A DNA stretch of 42,642 nucleotides from Cellulomonas cellasea. Its GTDB lineage: Bacteria > Actinomycetota > Actinomycetes > Actinomycetales > Cellulomonadaceae. Location of the stretch: NCBI RefSeq assembly GCF_030372105.1, contig NZ_JAUDBQ010000023.1, positions 1 through 42,642 on the forward strand, in the 5' to 3' direction. The notes beneath the pieces are model-generated. The model was not told where the DNA came from. It saw nothing but the letters and a program-made list of their open reading frames with translations, and did no database searches. A program made the position numbers and the translations under genes. Positions 32,299 through 41,371 of this stretch are shown one piece after another. Position 1 is the first letter of the stretch, and each line of letters starts with the position of its first letter.

Positions 32299-33117
32299 AT
32301 GAAGCAGACGAGCATCGTCAGGCAGCTCCCGTCCACCGTGGTGGGGCTCATCCTCCTCGCGTTCATGCTGTTCCCCGTCTACTGGATGATCAACACGTCA
32401 TTCCAGGGCGGCGGGACGGCGGCCAACAGCTCGTTCTTCCCGACGCAGCCGACGCTCGCCGGGTATGAGCGGGCGTTCAGCCAGCAGACCGACAACCTCG
32501 TCACCAGCCTGCTCGTCGCGCTGGGCGTGGTCGTCGTGTCACTGGTGATCGCCACCCCGGCCGCGTACGCGCTCGCCCGGTTCCGGCTGCGGGGCATCGC
32601 GATCTTCGTGTTCGCGCTGCTCATCGCGCAGATGATCCCCGGCATCGTCATCGCGAACTCGCTCTACACGCTGTTCAACGACCTGGGGCTGCTCAACTCG
32701 ATCTTCGGCCTCGTGCTGGCCGACGCGACGCACTCGATCCCCTTCGCCATCCTCATCATGAGCGCGTTCATGCGGGCCATCCCGCCGTCGCTCGTCGAGG
32801 CGGCGCGTGTCGACGGCGCCGGGCACTTCCGGGCCTTCTGGTCGATCGTGGTGCCGGTCAGCCGGAACTCGATCATCACCGCCGGGCTGTTCAGCTTCCT
32901 CTTCGCGTGGAGCGACTTCATCTTCGCGGTGACGCTGACCACCGGCGACGCGGTCAAGCCCATCACGCTGGGCATCTACGACTACCTCGAGGGGAACGTG
33001 CAGAGCTGGGGGCCGGTCATGGCCACCGCCGTCATCTCCTCGATCCCGGCGATCATCCTGCTGGTGTTCGCGCAGCGGTACATCGCCGCCGGGGCGCTGG
33101 GCGGCGCGGTCAAGTAG
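32299..33117 (+). CDS. sugar ABC transporter permease (MalG-like)
   Basis: The 272-aa protein starts at the ATG at 32299 (MKQTSIVRQLPSTVVGLILLAF), 8 bases after the previous stop. It has six membrane helices and the EAA loop EAARVDGAGHFRAFWSIVVPVSRN (about residues 170-193). It completes the import channel. A longer open frame over the upstream permease is in the wrong phase and non-coding. The operon ends without an ATPase, so a shared MsiK-type ATPase elsewhere is the likely energy source. Confidence 0.93.
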   Translation: MKQTSIVRQLPSTVVGLILLAFMLFPVYWMINTSFQGGGTAANSSFFPTQPTLAGYERAFSQQTDNLVTSLLVALGVVVVSLVIATPAAYALARFRLRGIAIFVFALLIAQMIPGIVIANSLYTLFNDLGLLNSIFGLVLADATHSIPFAILIMSAFMRAIPPSLVEAARVDGAGHFRAFWSIVVPVSRNSIITAGLFSFLFAWSDFIFAVTLTTGDAVKPITLGIYDYLEGNVQSWGPVMATAVISSIPAIILLVFAQRYIAAGALGGAVK

Positions 33118-33208
33118 CCGCCCGCCACCCGATGACTTCGCGGGCCCGATGCGGTCTGATCGTGGGGAGCGCCCGTGCCGTGCGGGCTCGCGTACACCGG
33201 AGGGCCCG

Positions 33209-33829
33209 ATGGCGAAGATCGTCTCCACCCTGTTCAGCTCGCTCGACGGCGTCGTCGAGATCGACCCCGCGTGGCACTTCCCCTACTTCGACGAGGCCAT
33301 GGGCGCCGGGGTGGGTGAGGACTACGAGAACGTCGACGTGCTGCTGATCGGCCGCGGCACCTACGAGGACTTCGCGGGCGCCTGGCCGGGCCGGGAGGCC
33401 GCGGGCGGGGAGGACGCGGCGTTCGCGGCGGAGCTCGGCGACACCCGCAAGGTCGTCGTCACGCGAGGCGACCAGGACCTGGGGTGGCGGAACGCCGAGG
33501 CCATCCAAGGCGACCTCATCGAGGCGGTGCGCGCACTGTCCGCCGAGGAGGGCGTCGACAAGATCCTCATCCCCGGGTCCATCTCGGTGGTGCGCCAACT
33601 CCTCGCCGCGGGGCTGCTCGACGAGCTGCGCCTGTTCGTGCACCCCGTGGCGGCCCGCCACGGCGAGCGCCTGTTCGACGAGGGCCAGCCGATCTACCCG
33701 TTCCGGCTGCTGCACTCGGAGGCCTACCCGGCGGGCGTCGTGCGCCTCGTCTACGAGACCTCCGAGCTGCCGGGGGAGCAGACGTACGACGACGTCACCG
33801 ACAAGGTGCCGGGCGCCGACAAGGGCTGA
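33209..33829 (+). CDS. dihydrofolate reductase family (RibD C-terminal-like) protein
   Basis: The 206-aa protein is a stand-alone RibD_C/DHFR-fold reductase. Visible features are KIVSTLFSSLDGVVEIDP at the start, LLIGRGTYEDFAGAWP (about residues 45-60), KILIPGSISVVRQLLAAGLLDELRLFVHPV, and a short acidic C terminus. Many actinobacteria carry several such proteins; they are thought to reduce NADPH-dependent substrates, but the natural substrate is unknown. GGAGGG precedes the ATG. It lies between the importer and the xylanase without an evident link to sugar metabolism. Confidence 0.88.
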   Translation: MAKIVSTLFSSLDGVVEIDPAWHFPYFDEAMGAGVGEDYENVDVLLIGRGTYEDFAGAWPGREAAGGEDAAFAAELGDTRKVVVTRGDQDLGWRNAEAIQGDLIEAVRALSAEEGVDKILIPGSISVVRQLLAAGLLDELRLFVHPVAARHGERLFDEGQPIYPFRLLHSEAYPAGVVRLVYETSELPGEQTYDDVTDKVPGADKG

Positions 33830-33877
33830 CGCGGGTCGAACCCGTCCCGCAGGGCGCGGTCGCCCCGGACAGCCGCA

Positions 33878-33910
33878 CGGCGCCGGCAGGAGATGATCCT
33901 GCCGGCGCCG
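33878..33910. terminator. bidirectional terminator between convergent genes
   Basis: CGGCGCCGGCAGGA and TCCTGCCGGCGCCG are perfect 14-bp arms with a GATGA loop. It separates the DHFR-family gene from the convergent xylanase gene. The T-tract is absent. Confidence 0.65.
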
Positions 33911-33942
33911 CGGGTGTGAGGGGTCAGGTCAGCAGCGCTGGG

Positions 33943-36900
33943 TCAGCCCTTCCCGTTGCCATGCCCCTTCCCGTTGCCATGCCCGTTGCCGTTTCCGTGC
34001 CCGTGCCCGTGCCCGTGCCCGTGCCCGTTGTCGTGACCCTTGCGTGCGGGCGTCACGATGAGCCGCTCCTGCGCGTGCAGGTCGCCGGAGGCGGCGGTCA
34101 GCGAGTACGGGCCGGCAGCGACGCTCCGCGGCACGACGAATGTGGCGACTGCGGAGCCGTCGGCCCCGACCCTCACCTTGCCGAGCCGCACGGGCTTCGG
34201 GGCGTGCTTGCCGCCCTTCGTGGACTGCAGCGTGACGGTGACGGTGCTGCCCGGCTCGAAGCCGCTGACGTGTGCCGTGACCTTCTCCCCGGCCCGCACC
34301 ACTGGACGGTCCAGGGTGATCGCCGGCTCGGGCTCCGGCTCGACCACCGGCGCCAGGAGCTGGGCGACACCCCACCGCGAGGTGTTCTGGTAGGACCGGC
34401 CCGTCGGGTCGGTCCAGGTCACCACGCCGGTGCGGACGCCTGCGGCGGCGTCGTTGACCTGGAAGTCGACGCCGACGAACCCGCCTGCCTCGACGGGGTT
34501 CTCTAGCAGGAGCGCCGCCTCGACCAGGTATCCGGTGTCGGTGGCGGCTGTGGCGCTGGTGAGGTTGTCGCCGATGACGTCCAGGTCCCCGCTCACCGAG
34601 ACGGCGTTCGAGTAGCTGATCCGGTACTGGCCGTCGGCGGGCTGGAAGGCGCCCGCCTTCGCGTTGGCCGGGTCGAGGAAGACCTCGACGGAGTCCTGCT
34701 CCCAGGCGTTGGTGCTGCCCGCGTCGAGCTCGTCGTCAGCGACCTGGAACAGCGCGTAGAGCGTGCCCTCGCGCCAGAGCAGCGACACGTCGGCGGTGGC
34801 CCCGAGCTCGCCCTCCACCAGCGTGCCGGTGTGGACGGTCGCGGCGGACGTCCACACGTCGTCCACCACGCCGTCGATGACGGGGGCGACGGCGGCATGC
34901 GGCGCCTCGATGAGGCCGACCGGCTCGACGAGCGTGACGACCCCGCGGCGCAGGCCGTCCTCCTGGCCGTGGGACAGGTCGTTCCAGGACAGCTTGCCGC
35001 CCGTGGACCCGTCGCTGACCCGCAGGTCGAACGGGACAGTCGAGTCCTCCGCGAGCCCGGAGGCGGGCAGGCGCACCACTGCGGTGTACCCGGTGGCCGT
35101 GCTGCGTACCACGGCGTTGTCGGCCGCTGTGCCGCTGCCGTCGCGGGCGACGGTCACGGCGGTGTCGCCGACGAACAGGTCCACGGTGTCGTCCGCGCCG
35201 TCGTCGGTGGCGTCGGCCACCTGCACGTACGCGGTGAGGTGGTCCTCGGCCCAGCGGAGCTGGAACCCGGTGGTCCCCACGCCGTCGGAGCCGACCTCGA
35301 CGAGGGGGAGCAAGTCCCACTCGCGCGCGTCGATCGCGTCACCGTCGATGGGGACGTCACCGGCGTGCACGTCAGCCTGCCGGGTGAGCGCGGGCAACTC
35401 GCCGCGGTCGACGATGCCCCAGTAGGCGGGCTTGGCCTGGAGCTGGTCGTCGAAGAGCAGCGGGGCGCCCGAGCGCCAGCTGCGGCTGTCATACGGGCCC
35501 CACACGGTCACCGCGAACAGGTCGGGGTAGTCGCGGAGCATGTCGAACACGTCGGCGTAGTAGTAGCCCTGCTGGACGACCTTCTCCTGCGTGACAGTGC
35601 CGTCGATCTGCACGTCGAGCTCCGTCACCGCCTGCGCCAGGCCCAGCGCCGCGAAGGCGTCGATGCTGGCGCGGAGCTGGGCGACGGGCTGGACGAGGCT
35701 CACGTGGAACTGGTGGCCGAGCCCGTTGACGGGCGCCCCGCGATCGAGCAGGCGCTGCGCCACCGAGATCATCGCCGCCCGCTTGGCGGGCAGCTCGGTG
35801 TTGTAGTCGTTGAGGAACAGGGTGACCGGCGGGTTGTCGGTGACCCCGCGGTTGAACGCGTCGCTGGCGTACTCGAACGCGAGGTCGAGGTACTGCTCGC
35901 CGAGCACCTCGTACCAGCGGCTGCGCCGCAGCCCGTCGGACTCGGACTCGGCGATGGCCTCGTTGACCACGTCGAACGCGACGATCGGGTTGCCGGGCGT
36001 CCCGTACTCGCCGTACTTCTCCCGGTAGTGGCCCGCGACGGTGTCGATGTGGGTCTTCATGCGGTCCCGCAGCACCGCCTGGTGGGCGGCGCTGTTCGTC
36101 AGCGGCTGGCCGGCCTCGTCGAGGAAGAACCAGTCGGGGGTCTGGCTGTGCCACACCAGGGTGTGGCCGTAGACGCGCTGGCCGTTGGCGATCGCGGCGT
36201 CGACCAGGTGGTCGGCCTCCGCGAACGTGAACTCGCCCTCCGTCGGCTGGATGGACTCCGGCTTCATGGCGTTCTCGGCGGTGATCTGGTCGAAGTGCTT
36301 CTCGACGAGCACAGCGCCCTGGCCTGCGGTCTCGCGCTCGTCGATGGCGACGCCGATCGGCCACGGCAGCTCGTCCTTCAGGGACGGGATGTCCGTCTGC
36401 ACCGGCGGCGCCGAGTCACGGGTGACCACGATGTCGTCGACGAGGAACGAGGACGTGCCGGAGGCGGACTCGAAGTAGAGCAGCGCCGAGTCGGCCGCGG
36501 CCATCGTGTAGTCAGCGCTGACCTGCACCCACTCGCCGGCGGTGACGCCAGTGGCCGTGGCGACGGTGTCGTAGCTGGACGATCCGTCGACGTCGCGCTG
36601 CACGCTGACGCGCAGGTTGGCGGGGTCCGGCGTGGCTCCCTCCGCCAGCTTGACCCAGGCGGAGACGTGATAGGTGACTCCGGCGTCGAACAGGTCCGAG
36701 ACATCGGCGCCGATGCCGTGCCAGGTGTCGCCGCGACCGTCGACCAGTGCGGACTGCGTGCCGCTGTGGGCGGCCTGGTCGGTGAGCGTGACCGTGGGAG
36801 CCGTGCCGTTCCCTCGGGCGGACCACGGCGCCAGGGCGTCCTCGAAGTCGTTCGACAGGAGCGTCGTCCCGCCGCCGCCGCCGCCGTCCGGCCCGCGCTC

Positions 36901-37626
36901 GGCGGGGAGGGTGAACGTCCACCCGGCGGCGACCTTCTCGGCGACGACGGTGCGCACCGCCTCGACCGTGCCGGTGCGGTCACCGCCGCCGTCGTGGACG
37001 AGGGCCACAGCGCCGGGCTGCATGGCGGCCCGGAGATTCGCCGTCAGGGTGGCGATGTCCTGCGTCTCCCAGTCGGCGATGGTGTTGCCGAGGCCCAGCG
37101 GCTGCATGCCGAGCCGGGCGGCGACCTCCGCCGTCTGTCCCCAGCTCCCATTCGGGGCCCGGAAGTACGGCACGGGCGCATTCGGGTCGCCGAGCGCCTC
37201 GCGGATGATCGCCAGGTTTTCGACGAGGTCCGCCTCGACCTGCTCCGGCGTCCACGAGCCCATGTCGGCGTAGCTCGTCGTGTGGTTGCACAGCGTGTGG
37301 CCGTCCGCCACGATCCGCCGCAGCAGCTCCGCGCCGCGCGTGCCCTGAATGTTCTGCCCGATCACGCAGAAGACCGCCGGGATGCTGTGCTCGGCGAGGA
37401 GGTCCAGCACCGCGTCGGTCTCGCCGGGGTTCGGGCCGTCGTCGAAGGTGAGGGCCACGACGGCCCCGGTTCCGCGCGCCGTCGTGACTTGGGTGGTGGT
37501 CGGGTTGACGGCCCCACCCGGCACGGCGGCGGCGTCAGCGGCCATCGCTGGCACGGGACCCAGCCCGACGACGGCTGCGAGGAGTAGTGGTCCAAGAACG
37601 CGTGAGGATTTGCTGATTCGATGCAC
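33943..37626 (-). CDS. secreted multidomain xylanase: NodB-CBM-GH10-CBM9-CBM9
   Basis: The 1227-aa enzyme starts with GTG at 37626, AAAGGGG 6 bases before. Order: signal peptide (1-29); CE4/NodB deacetylase (about 50-245); Gly linker; CBM22/CBM4-like module (about 256-402); GH10 xylanase (about 412-745); two CBM9-like modules (about 750-905 and 908-1090); an Ig-like domain (about 1100-1192); and a Gly/His/Asn/Lys tail (1195-1227). In GH10 the acid/base is Glu556 (DVVNEA) and the nucleophile Glu669 (VTELDV). In NodB, TFDDGP (60-65), RAPNGSW and LVHDG are present, but Tyr119 replaces the usual second metal His in the H-T-x-S-H motif (CNHTTSY). The xylanase is thus intact, but deacetylase activity is uncertain. 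Confidence 0.95.
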   Translation of the reverse strand: MHRISKSSRVLGPLLLAAVVGLGPVPAMAADAAAVPGGAVNPTTTQVTTARGTGAVVALTFDDGPNPGETDAVLDLLAEHSIPAVFCVIGQNIQGTRGAELLRRIVADGHTLCNHTTSYADMGSWTPEQVEADLVENLAIIREALGDPNAPVPYFRAPNGSWGQTAEVAARLGMQPLGLGNTIADWETQDIATLTANLRAAMQPGAVALVHDGGGDRTGTVEAVRTVVAEKVAAGWTFTLPAERGPDGGGGGGTTLLSNDFEDALAPWSARGNGTAPTVTLTDQAAHSGTQSALVDGRGDTWHGIGADVSDLFDAGVTYHVSAWVKLAEGATPDPANLRVSVQRDVDGSSSYDTVATATGVTAGEWVQVSADYTMAAADSALLYFESASGTSSFLVDDIVVTRDSAPPVQTDIPSLKDELPWPIGVAIDERETAGQGAVLVEKHFDQITAENAMKPESIQPTEGEFTFAEADHLVDAAIANGQRVYGHTLVWHSQTPDWFFLDEAGQPLTNSAAHQAVLRDRMKTHIDTVAGHYREKYGEYGTPGNPIVAFDVVNEAIAESESDGLRRSRWYEVLGEQYLDLAFEYASDAFNRGVTDNPPVTLFLNDYNTELPAKRAAMISVAQRLLDRGAPVNGLGHQFHVSLVQPVAQLRASIDAFAALGLAQAVTELDVQIDGTVTQEKVVQQGYYYADVFDMLRDYPDLFAVTVWGPYDSRSWRSGAPLLFDDQLQAKPAYWGIVDRGELPALTRQADVHAGDVPIDGDAIDAREWDLLPLVEVGSDGVGTTGFQLRWAEDHLTAYVQVADATDDGADDTVDLFVGDTAVTVARDGSGTAADNAVVRSTATGYTAVVRLPASGLAEDSTVPFDLRVSDGSTGGKLSWNDLSHGQEDGLRRGVVTLVEPVGLIEAPHAAVAPVIDGVVDDVWTSAATVHTGTLVEGELGATADVSLLWREGTLYALFQVADDELDAGSTNAWEQDSVEVFLDPANAKAGAFQPADGQYRISYSNAVSVSGDLDVIGDNLTSATAATDTGYLVEAALLLENPVEAGGFVGVDFQVNDAAAGVRTGVVTWTDPTGRSYQNTSRWGVAQLLAPVVEPEPEPAITLDRPVVRAGEKVTAHVSGFEPGSTVTVTLQSTKGGKHAPKPVRLGKVRVGADGSAVATFVVPRSVAAGPYSLTAASGDLHAQERLIVTPARKGHDNGHGHGHGHGHGNGNGHGNGKGHGNGKG
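33995..34030. repeat. 6-bp tandem repeat encoding the Gly-His tail
   Basis: Five exact copies of CCGTGC (33995-34024) plus a diverged sixth. On the minus strand they encode alternating Gly and His near the xylanase C terminus. An adjacent 18-bp unit (about 33947-33982) is also duplicated and encodes GKGHGN. The array can slip, so tail length may vary between strains. Confidence 0.8.
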
Positions 37627-37688
37627 TGTTCGCCCCTTTGCGAGTGCTTTGAGTCATTGCGTTGCCACCTTAGGGACGATGCGGATTT

Positions 37689-37704
37689 TCGACAACGTTA
37701 TCGA
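37689..37704. promoter_or_regulatory. LacI-type operator candidate upstream of the xylanase gene
   Basis: TCGACAACGTTATCGA is a 16-bp palindrome with the central AACGTT and a single mismatched pair. It lies 63 bases upstream of the GTG start. It differs from the AAACCGGTTT sites at 29868-29952, so a different LacI-family regulator is implied. Confidence 0.5.
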
Positions 37705-37739
37705 GGCGACGGGGGTCCCGTCAGCCCCCGCCGCGCCGT

Positions 37740-40301
37740 CTACAGCGCCTCCGCGAGCATGCGCGCCGGGGGCGTGCGCAGCGTCCGCCGGGTCGGCAGC
37801 TCGACGGCGGCGAACGCCAGCACCACCACGAGCGCGGCCACCCCGGGCGCCAGCCACCAGGGCCCGGCAGGCAGCGGGCGGTCGAGGAACCCGATGCCCA
37901 GCATCGCCAACGGGACCACGGACAGCAGCCCTCCGGCCGCCAGGGCGACACCGCTCGCGAGCGCGGCCTCGCGACGCGTCATCGACCGGACCTGACGCGT
38001 TGTGGCGCCCGCGAGCAGGAGCGCCGCGATCTCGTGGCGGCGTTCCAACGTGCCGGCGAAGAGCGTGTTGACGACGCCGAGCAGCAGGTAGCCCAGCAGG
38101 ACGGCGAGCACCACGAGGTTGATCCACAGCTCGGGTGGGACGGCGCCGAGCCCGCCCGCGCCGCCGGCCTCCGCCGAAGCGCCCGCCCCTGCCGATGCGT
38201 CTGCGCTGCCGTCGAGGAGCACCACACCCGGGCGCTCGGCGGCGAAGCCCGCGAGCGCCTCGGACGCCGCGGCCGTGCCATCGGTGCGCACCAGCACGCT
38301 CTGCGCGAGATGGGCGGAGTGCCCGGCGGCGAGGTCGCCCGCGAGGATGATCGATCCGAAGGCGAGCCCGCGTCCGTGCACGGCGACGACCTCCGCGCGC
38401 ACGGGCGTCCCGTCACCCAGGACGAGGTCCAGGGTGCTGCCGACCGGGTGGGCGCGGGCCGATCCGGCGTCCACGGCGACGGTGTCGCCCGTGAGGTCGG
38501 CGAGGTCCCCGTCGCGGAGGTCGAGGTCGAGCACACCGGCGGAGGCGGGGGTGAGGATCGCGGCGGGGGCGCTCTCCATCGTCGTCTCGCCGAACATCGT
38601 GAGGGGCGCCACGACGGTGGTGGTGCTGAGCGGGGCGACAGCCTCGACCCCGGGCACATCGCGCACGGCGGCGGCCACCTCATCGGAGACCCCGCCCAGC
38701 GCAGGCGCGCTCAACGTGGCCTGGGCTGTGGTGGCGGCGCGGAGGTCGCCGGCCGCCGCGGCGAGCACAGTGGTCTGGGTGAACGCGTAGGTGAGCGTGA
38801 AGACGACCACCAGGGCAAGCGTGCTGACGGCGGCTCCGACGCGGAGCGAGTGGCCATGCGTGTGGGCCACGGCGAGCCACGTGGACGCCGACGCCCGAGC
38901 GGGCAGCCGGCGCGCGAGCCATCTGCCGACACCGCCCACCAGCAGGGGGCCCACCAGCGCCAGGCCGATCGCCGCGACGATGCCCGCGAGCGAGGCCCCG
39001 ATGGCCCCTTCCGGGGTGCGCGCCAGCAGCGGTGTCACGGCGATGCCGAGGGAGCCGACGATCAGCGCCCCGCCGGTCAGCGCGCGCGCCCGCGACGGCG
39101 TGCGCGGCTCGGTGCGGGACTCGGCCACCGCCTCCGTGGCGGGCAGCCGCGAGACCCGGCGGGCGGCCGCACGCGCGGCGGGCTGCACCACGAGGACGAG
39201 CAGCACCGCCGCCGCCACCCCGGGGAGGGGGCCGAACGTGAGGGGCAGGTCGGGGGAGAGCATCCCCGAGGAGGCCAGGACGTGCCGGAGCCGCTCCGCG
39301 AGGAGGTACCCGAGCGCGACGCCGGGGATCATCGCCGCCACGGACACGACAGTCGCCTGCCAGGCCGCGAGCGACCGCACCTGGCGCGGCGTCGCCCCCA
39401 CGGCCCGCAGCAGCGCGAGGTCGCGGCGCTGGGCACTGATCGACACCGCGAGCGCGCCCGCCACGATGAAGCCGACCACCAGCAGCGTCACCCCGCTCAG
39501 GGACCCCGCGATGGCCGGCAGCAGCCCGCGACCGGCCGTCGCCTGCGGGCTCTCGACGTCACCGCGCGCGTCACCTGTCGAGACGATCAGGCCGGCGTCC
39601 TGGACGAGGTCGCGGACCGTGTCGGCGACCTCGTCCACGGCGCCGGGCCCGACGCGCAGGGCGACCAGGTCGACGGTGGCCGTCGGAGCGGCTGCCTGGC
39701 CGCCATCGGCGAGGCGCAGGGCCGTCGCGTCGTCGAAGTAGACCCCGCTCACGCCGGGCACGATGGTGGCCACCTCGTACGTGCCGGGCGTCCCGGCGGC
39801 GATCACCTGCACCCGGTCGCCGACCTGGGCTCCGGCGGCGGCCGCCAGGCCTGAGCCGAGCGCCACCTGCCCGACGGCGGGGCCGGCGGACGTCACGGCG
39901 CTGCCGAGCAGTGCTGTGGAGGACCAGCCGTGACCGGCCGAGGCCGCGTCGCCCGCCTCGACCACCTCGCCGTCGGCGCCGATCACGGCCGCCGGGAAGC
40001 TCACGTCGCCCACCGCCGCGACGACACCGGGCAGGCCCGCCAGTTCGGCGACCAGGCTGGCCGGGACGGGCGCCCGCTCGGGCAGTGCGACGGCCAGGTC
40101 GCCGGGCTGCGGCAGGGACTGGCGTGCGGTGACCACGACATCGGCCCCGGCCAGGCGTTGGGGCGCCACATGGGAGCGCAGGCCGGACTCGGCGAGCACG
40201 CCGATGGCGGTGAGGAATGCGGCGGCGCCGAGCACGGCGCACGCGACGGCGAGGAGTGCGGCGGCCCGGTGTCGGGCCATGCGCGCGGCCAGGTGCAGCA
40301 T
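37740..40301 (-). CDS. ABC transporter permease, FtsX/MacB type
   Basis: The 853-aa protein has one N-terminal membrane helix (about 14-36), a large extracellular domain (about 40-260) and a first FtsX block of three helices near 265-385 (GALAVSISAQRRDLALLRAVGATPRQVR). After a further helical pair (about 420-470), a second extracellular domain follows, then a C-terminal FtsX block (GTLERRHEIAALLLAGATTRQVRSM). Such duplicated permeases usually serve in antimicrobial peptide resistance, lipoprotein handling or signalling with a two-component system. It begins one base after the ATPase stop. Confidence 0.92.
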   Translation of the reverse strand: MLHLAARMARHRAAALLAVACAVLGAAAFLTAIGVLAESGLRSHVAPQRLAGADVVVTARQSLPQPGDLAVALPERAPVPASLVAELAGLPGVVAAVGDVSFPAAVIGADGEVVEAGDAASAGHGWSSTALLGSAVTSAGPAVGQVALGSGLAAAAGAQVGDRVQVIAAGTPGTYEVATIVPGVSGVYFDDATALRLADGGQAAAPTATVDLVALRVGPGAVDEVADTVRDLVQDAGLIVSTGDARGDVESPQATAGRGLLPAIAGSLSGVTLLVVGFIVAGALAVSISAQRRDLALLRAVGATPRQVRSLAAWQATVVSVAAMIPGVALGYLLAERLRHVLASSGMLSPDLPLTFGPLPGVAAAVLLVLVVQPAARAAARRVSRLPATEAVAESRTEPRTPSRARALTGGALIVGSLGIAVTPLLARTPEGAIGASLAGIVAAIGLALVGPLLVGGVGRWLARRLPARASASTWLAVAHTHGHSLRVGAAVSTLALVVVFTLTYAFTQTTVLAAAAGDLRAATTAQATLSAPALGGVSDEVAAAVRDVPGVEAVAPLSTTTVVAPLTMFGETTMESAPAAILTPASAGVLDLDLRDGDLADLTGDTVAVDAGSARAHPVGSTLDLVLGDGTPVRAEVVAVHGRGLAFGSIILAGDLAAGHSAHLAQSVLVRTDGTAAASEALAGFAAERPGVVLLDGSADASAGAGASAEAGGAGGLGAVPPELWINLVVLAVLLGYLLLGVVNTLFAGTLERRHEIAALLLAGATTRQVRSMTRREAALASGVALAAGGLLSVVPLAMLGIGFLDRPLPAGPWWLAPGVAALVVVLAFAAVELPTRRTLRTPPARMLAEAL

Positions 40302-40302
40302 G

Positions 40303-41088
40303 TCAGCGCACCTCCAGCGCGGTCAGAGTGGTCGCGAGGCGGGCGGGGGTGGGCGACTCGAGGGAGTCGACGACGCGGCCGTCGGCCATCACGACGACGC
40401 GGTCGGCGCGGGCTGCGGCCGCCGGGTCGTGGGTGACCATGACGACCGTCTGGCCCAGGGAGTCCACCAGGTCCCGCAGCAGGTCCAGCACCTCATGGCC
40501 GGTGCGCAGGTCGAGGGCGCCGGTGGGCTCGTCGCCGAAGACGACCTCGGGCCGGGCGGCGAGGGCCCGCGCGATGGCGGCGCGCTGCTGCTGCCCGCCC
40601 GAGAGCTCGCCGGGGCGGTGCGTCAGCCGATCAGCGAGCCCGACCCGTTCCACCAGGCCGCCGAGCCACTCGTGATCGGGCCGGGCGCCCGCCAGCCGTA
40701 GCGGCAGCGTGATGTTGTCCATCACGCTCAGGGACGGCAGCAGGTTGTACGCCTGGAAGACGAACCCGACATGGCTGCGGCGCAGCTCGGTGCGGGCGTC
40801 CTCGCCCAGTCGCGTGAGGTCGACGCCGGCGATGGATGCGCGACCGCTGGTTGGCGAGTCCAGGCCTGCCGCGCAGTGCATGAGCGTGCTCTTGCCCGAT
40901 CCGGAGGGTCCCATCACCGCGAGGAACGAGCCCCGCTCGACGGTCAGCGTCACGTCGTCGAGCGCGCGCACCCCGCCCTCGTACTCCTTGCTGACGTTCA
41001 CCAGCGCCACCGCCGGCGACGCCGGGCCACCCACAGGCGCTGACGGCTCCGCCGCCGGGAAGGCGAAGGCGTCCCTCATGCCGCGCAT
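40303..41088 (-). CDS. ABC transporter ATP-binding protein (MacB/LolD type)
   Basis: The 261-aa ATPase starts at the ATG at 41088, sharing one base with the stop of the upstream small gene (TGATG); an ATG at 41079 is an alternative. It has Walker [10 protein letters not shown], a Q-loop in [10 protein letters not shown], signature LSGGQQQR, Walker [13 protein letters not shown] and the H-loop VMVTHDP. It belongs to the MacB/LolD group that pairs with FtsX permeases. The first ~25 residues form a non-conserved extension ([14 protein letters not shown]). Confidence 0.93.
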   Translation of the reverse strand: MRGMRDAFAFPAAEPSAPVGGPASPAVALVNVSKEYEGGVRALDDVTLTVERGSFLAVMGPSGSGKSTLMHCAAGLDSPTSGRASIAGVDLTRLGEDARTELRRSHVGFVFQAYNLLPSLSVMDNITLPLRLAGARPDHEWLGGLVERVGLADRLTHRPGELSGGQQQRAAIARALAARPEVVFGDEPTGALDLRTGHEVLDLLRDLVDSLGQTVVMVTHDPAAAARADRVVVMADGRVVDSLESPTPARLATTLTALEVR

Positions 41089-41357
41089 CACCGGCGTCCG
41101 CGGGTATGCGAGACCACCAGGGCGATGATGCTCGCCAGTGTCAGGCCGCCCAGCGCCAGGCTGATCGCCAACGGGACGGGCATGGCCGACGTCACGGAGT
41201 TCGCCACGGCGCTCAGCACGAGCAGCGCCCACAGCACGGCGCGCTGGCCGTCCCGACGCGCGGCCTCGTCGGAGGTGGCGCGCTGGGGACCGGCGTCGGC
41301 AGGGGGCGTGTCAGCGGAGGGGGCGTGGTCGTGGGCGAGGCGGTACGGGTCGGACAT
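41088..41357 (-). CDS. small membrane protein, first gene of the ABC operon
   Basis: The 89-aa protein starts at the ATG at 41357 ([19 protein letters not shown]), with AGGGAG 8 bases upstream. A polar N terminus (about 1-38) is followed by two hydrophobic helices ([16 protein letters not shown] and [20 protein letters not shown]). There is no enzyme motif. It overlaps the ATPase start by one base and lies directly behind a 16-bp tandem repeat, so it is co-regulated with the transporter. Its role may be regulatory or structural; unknown. Confidence 0.7.
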   Translation of the reverse strand: MSDPYRLAHDHAPSADTPPADAGPQRATSDEAARRDGQRAVLWALLVLSAVANSVTSAMPVPLAISLALGGLTLASIIALVVSHTRGRR

Positions 41358-41371
41358 GGCGGGCTCCCTGG

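Noticed and set aside
33995-34030. CRISPR-like array
   Set aside because: The repeat unit is 6 bp with no spacers and lies in frame inside a coding sequence; no cas genes are present in the window.
34831-37587. 918-codon plus-strand frame opposite the xylanase
   Set aside because: It mirrors codon bias of the real gene on the other strand; no recognisable domain.
38034-39854. 606-codon plus-strand frame opposite the FtsX permease
   Set aside because: Antisense to a protein with clear membrane helices and FtsX motifs; low-complexity product.
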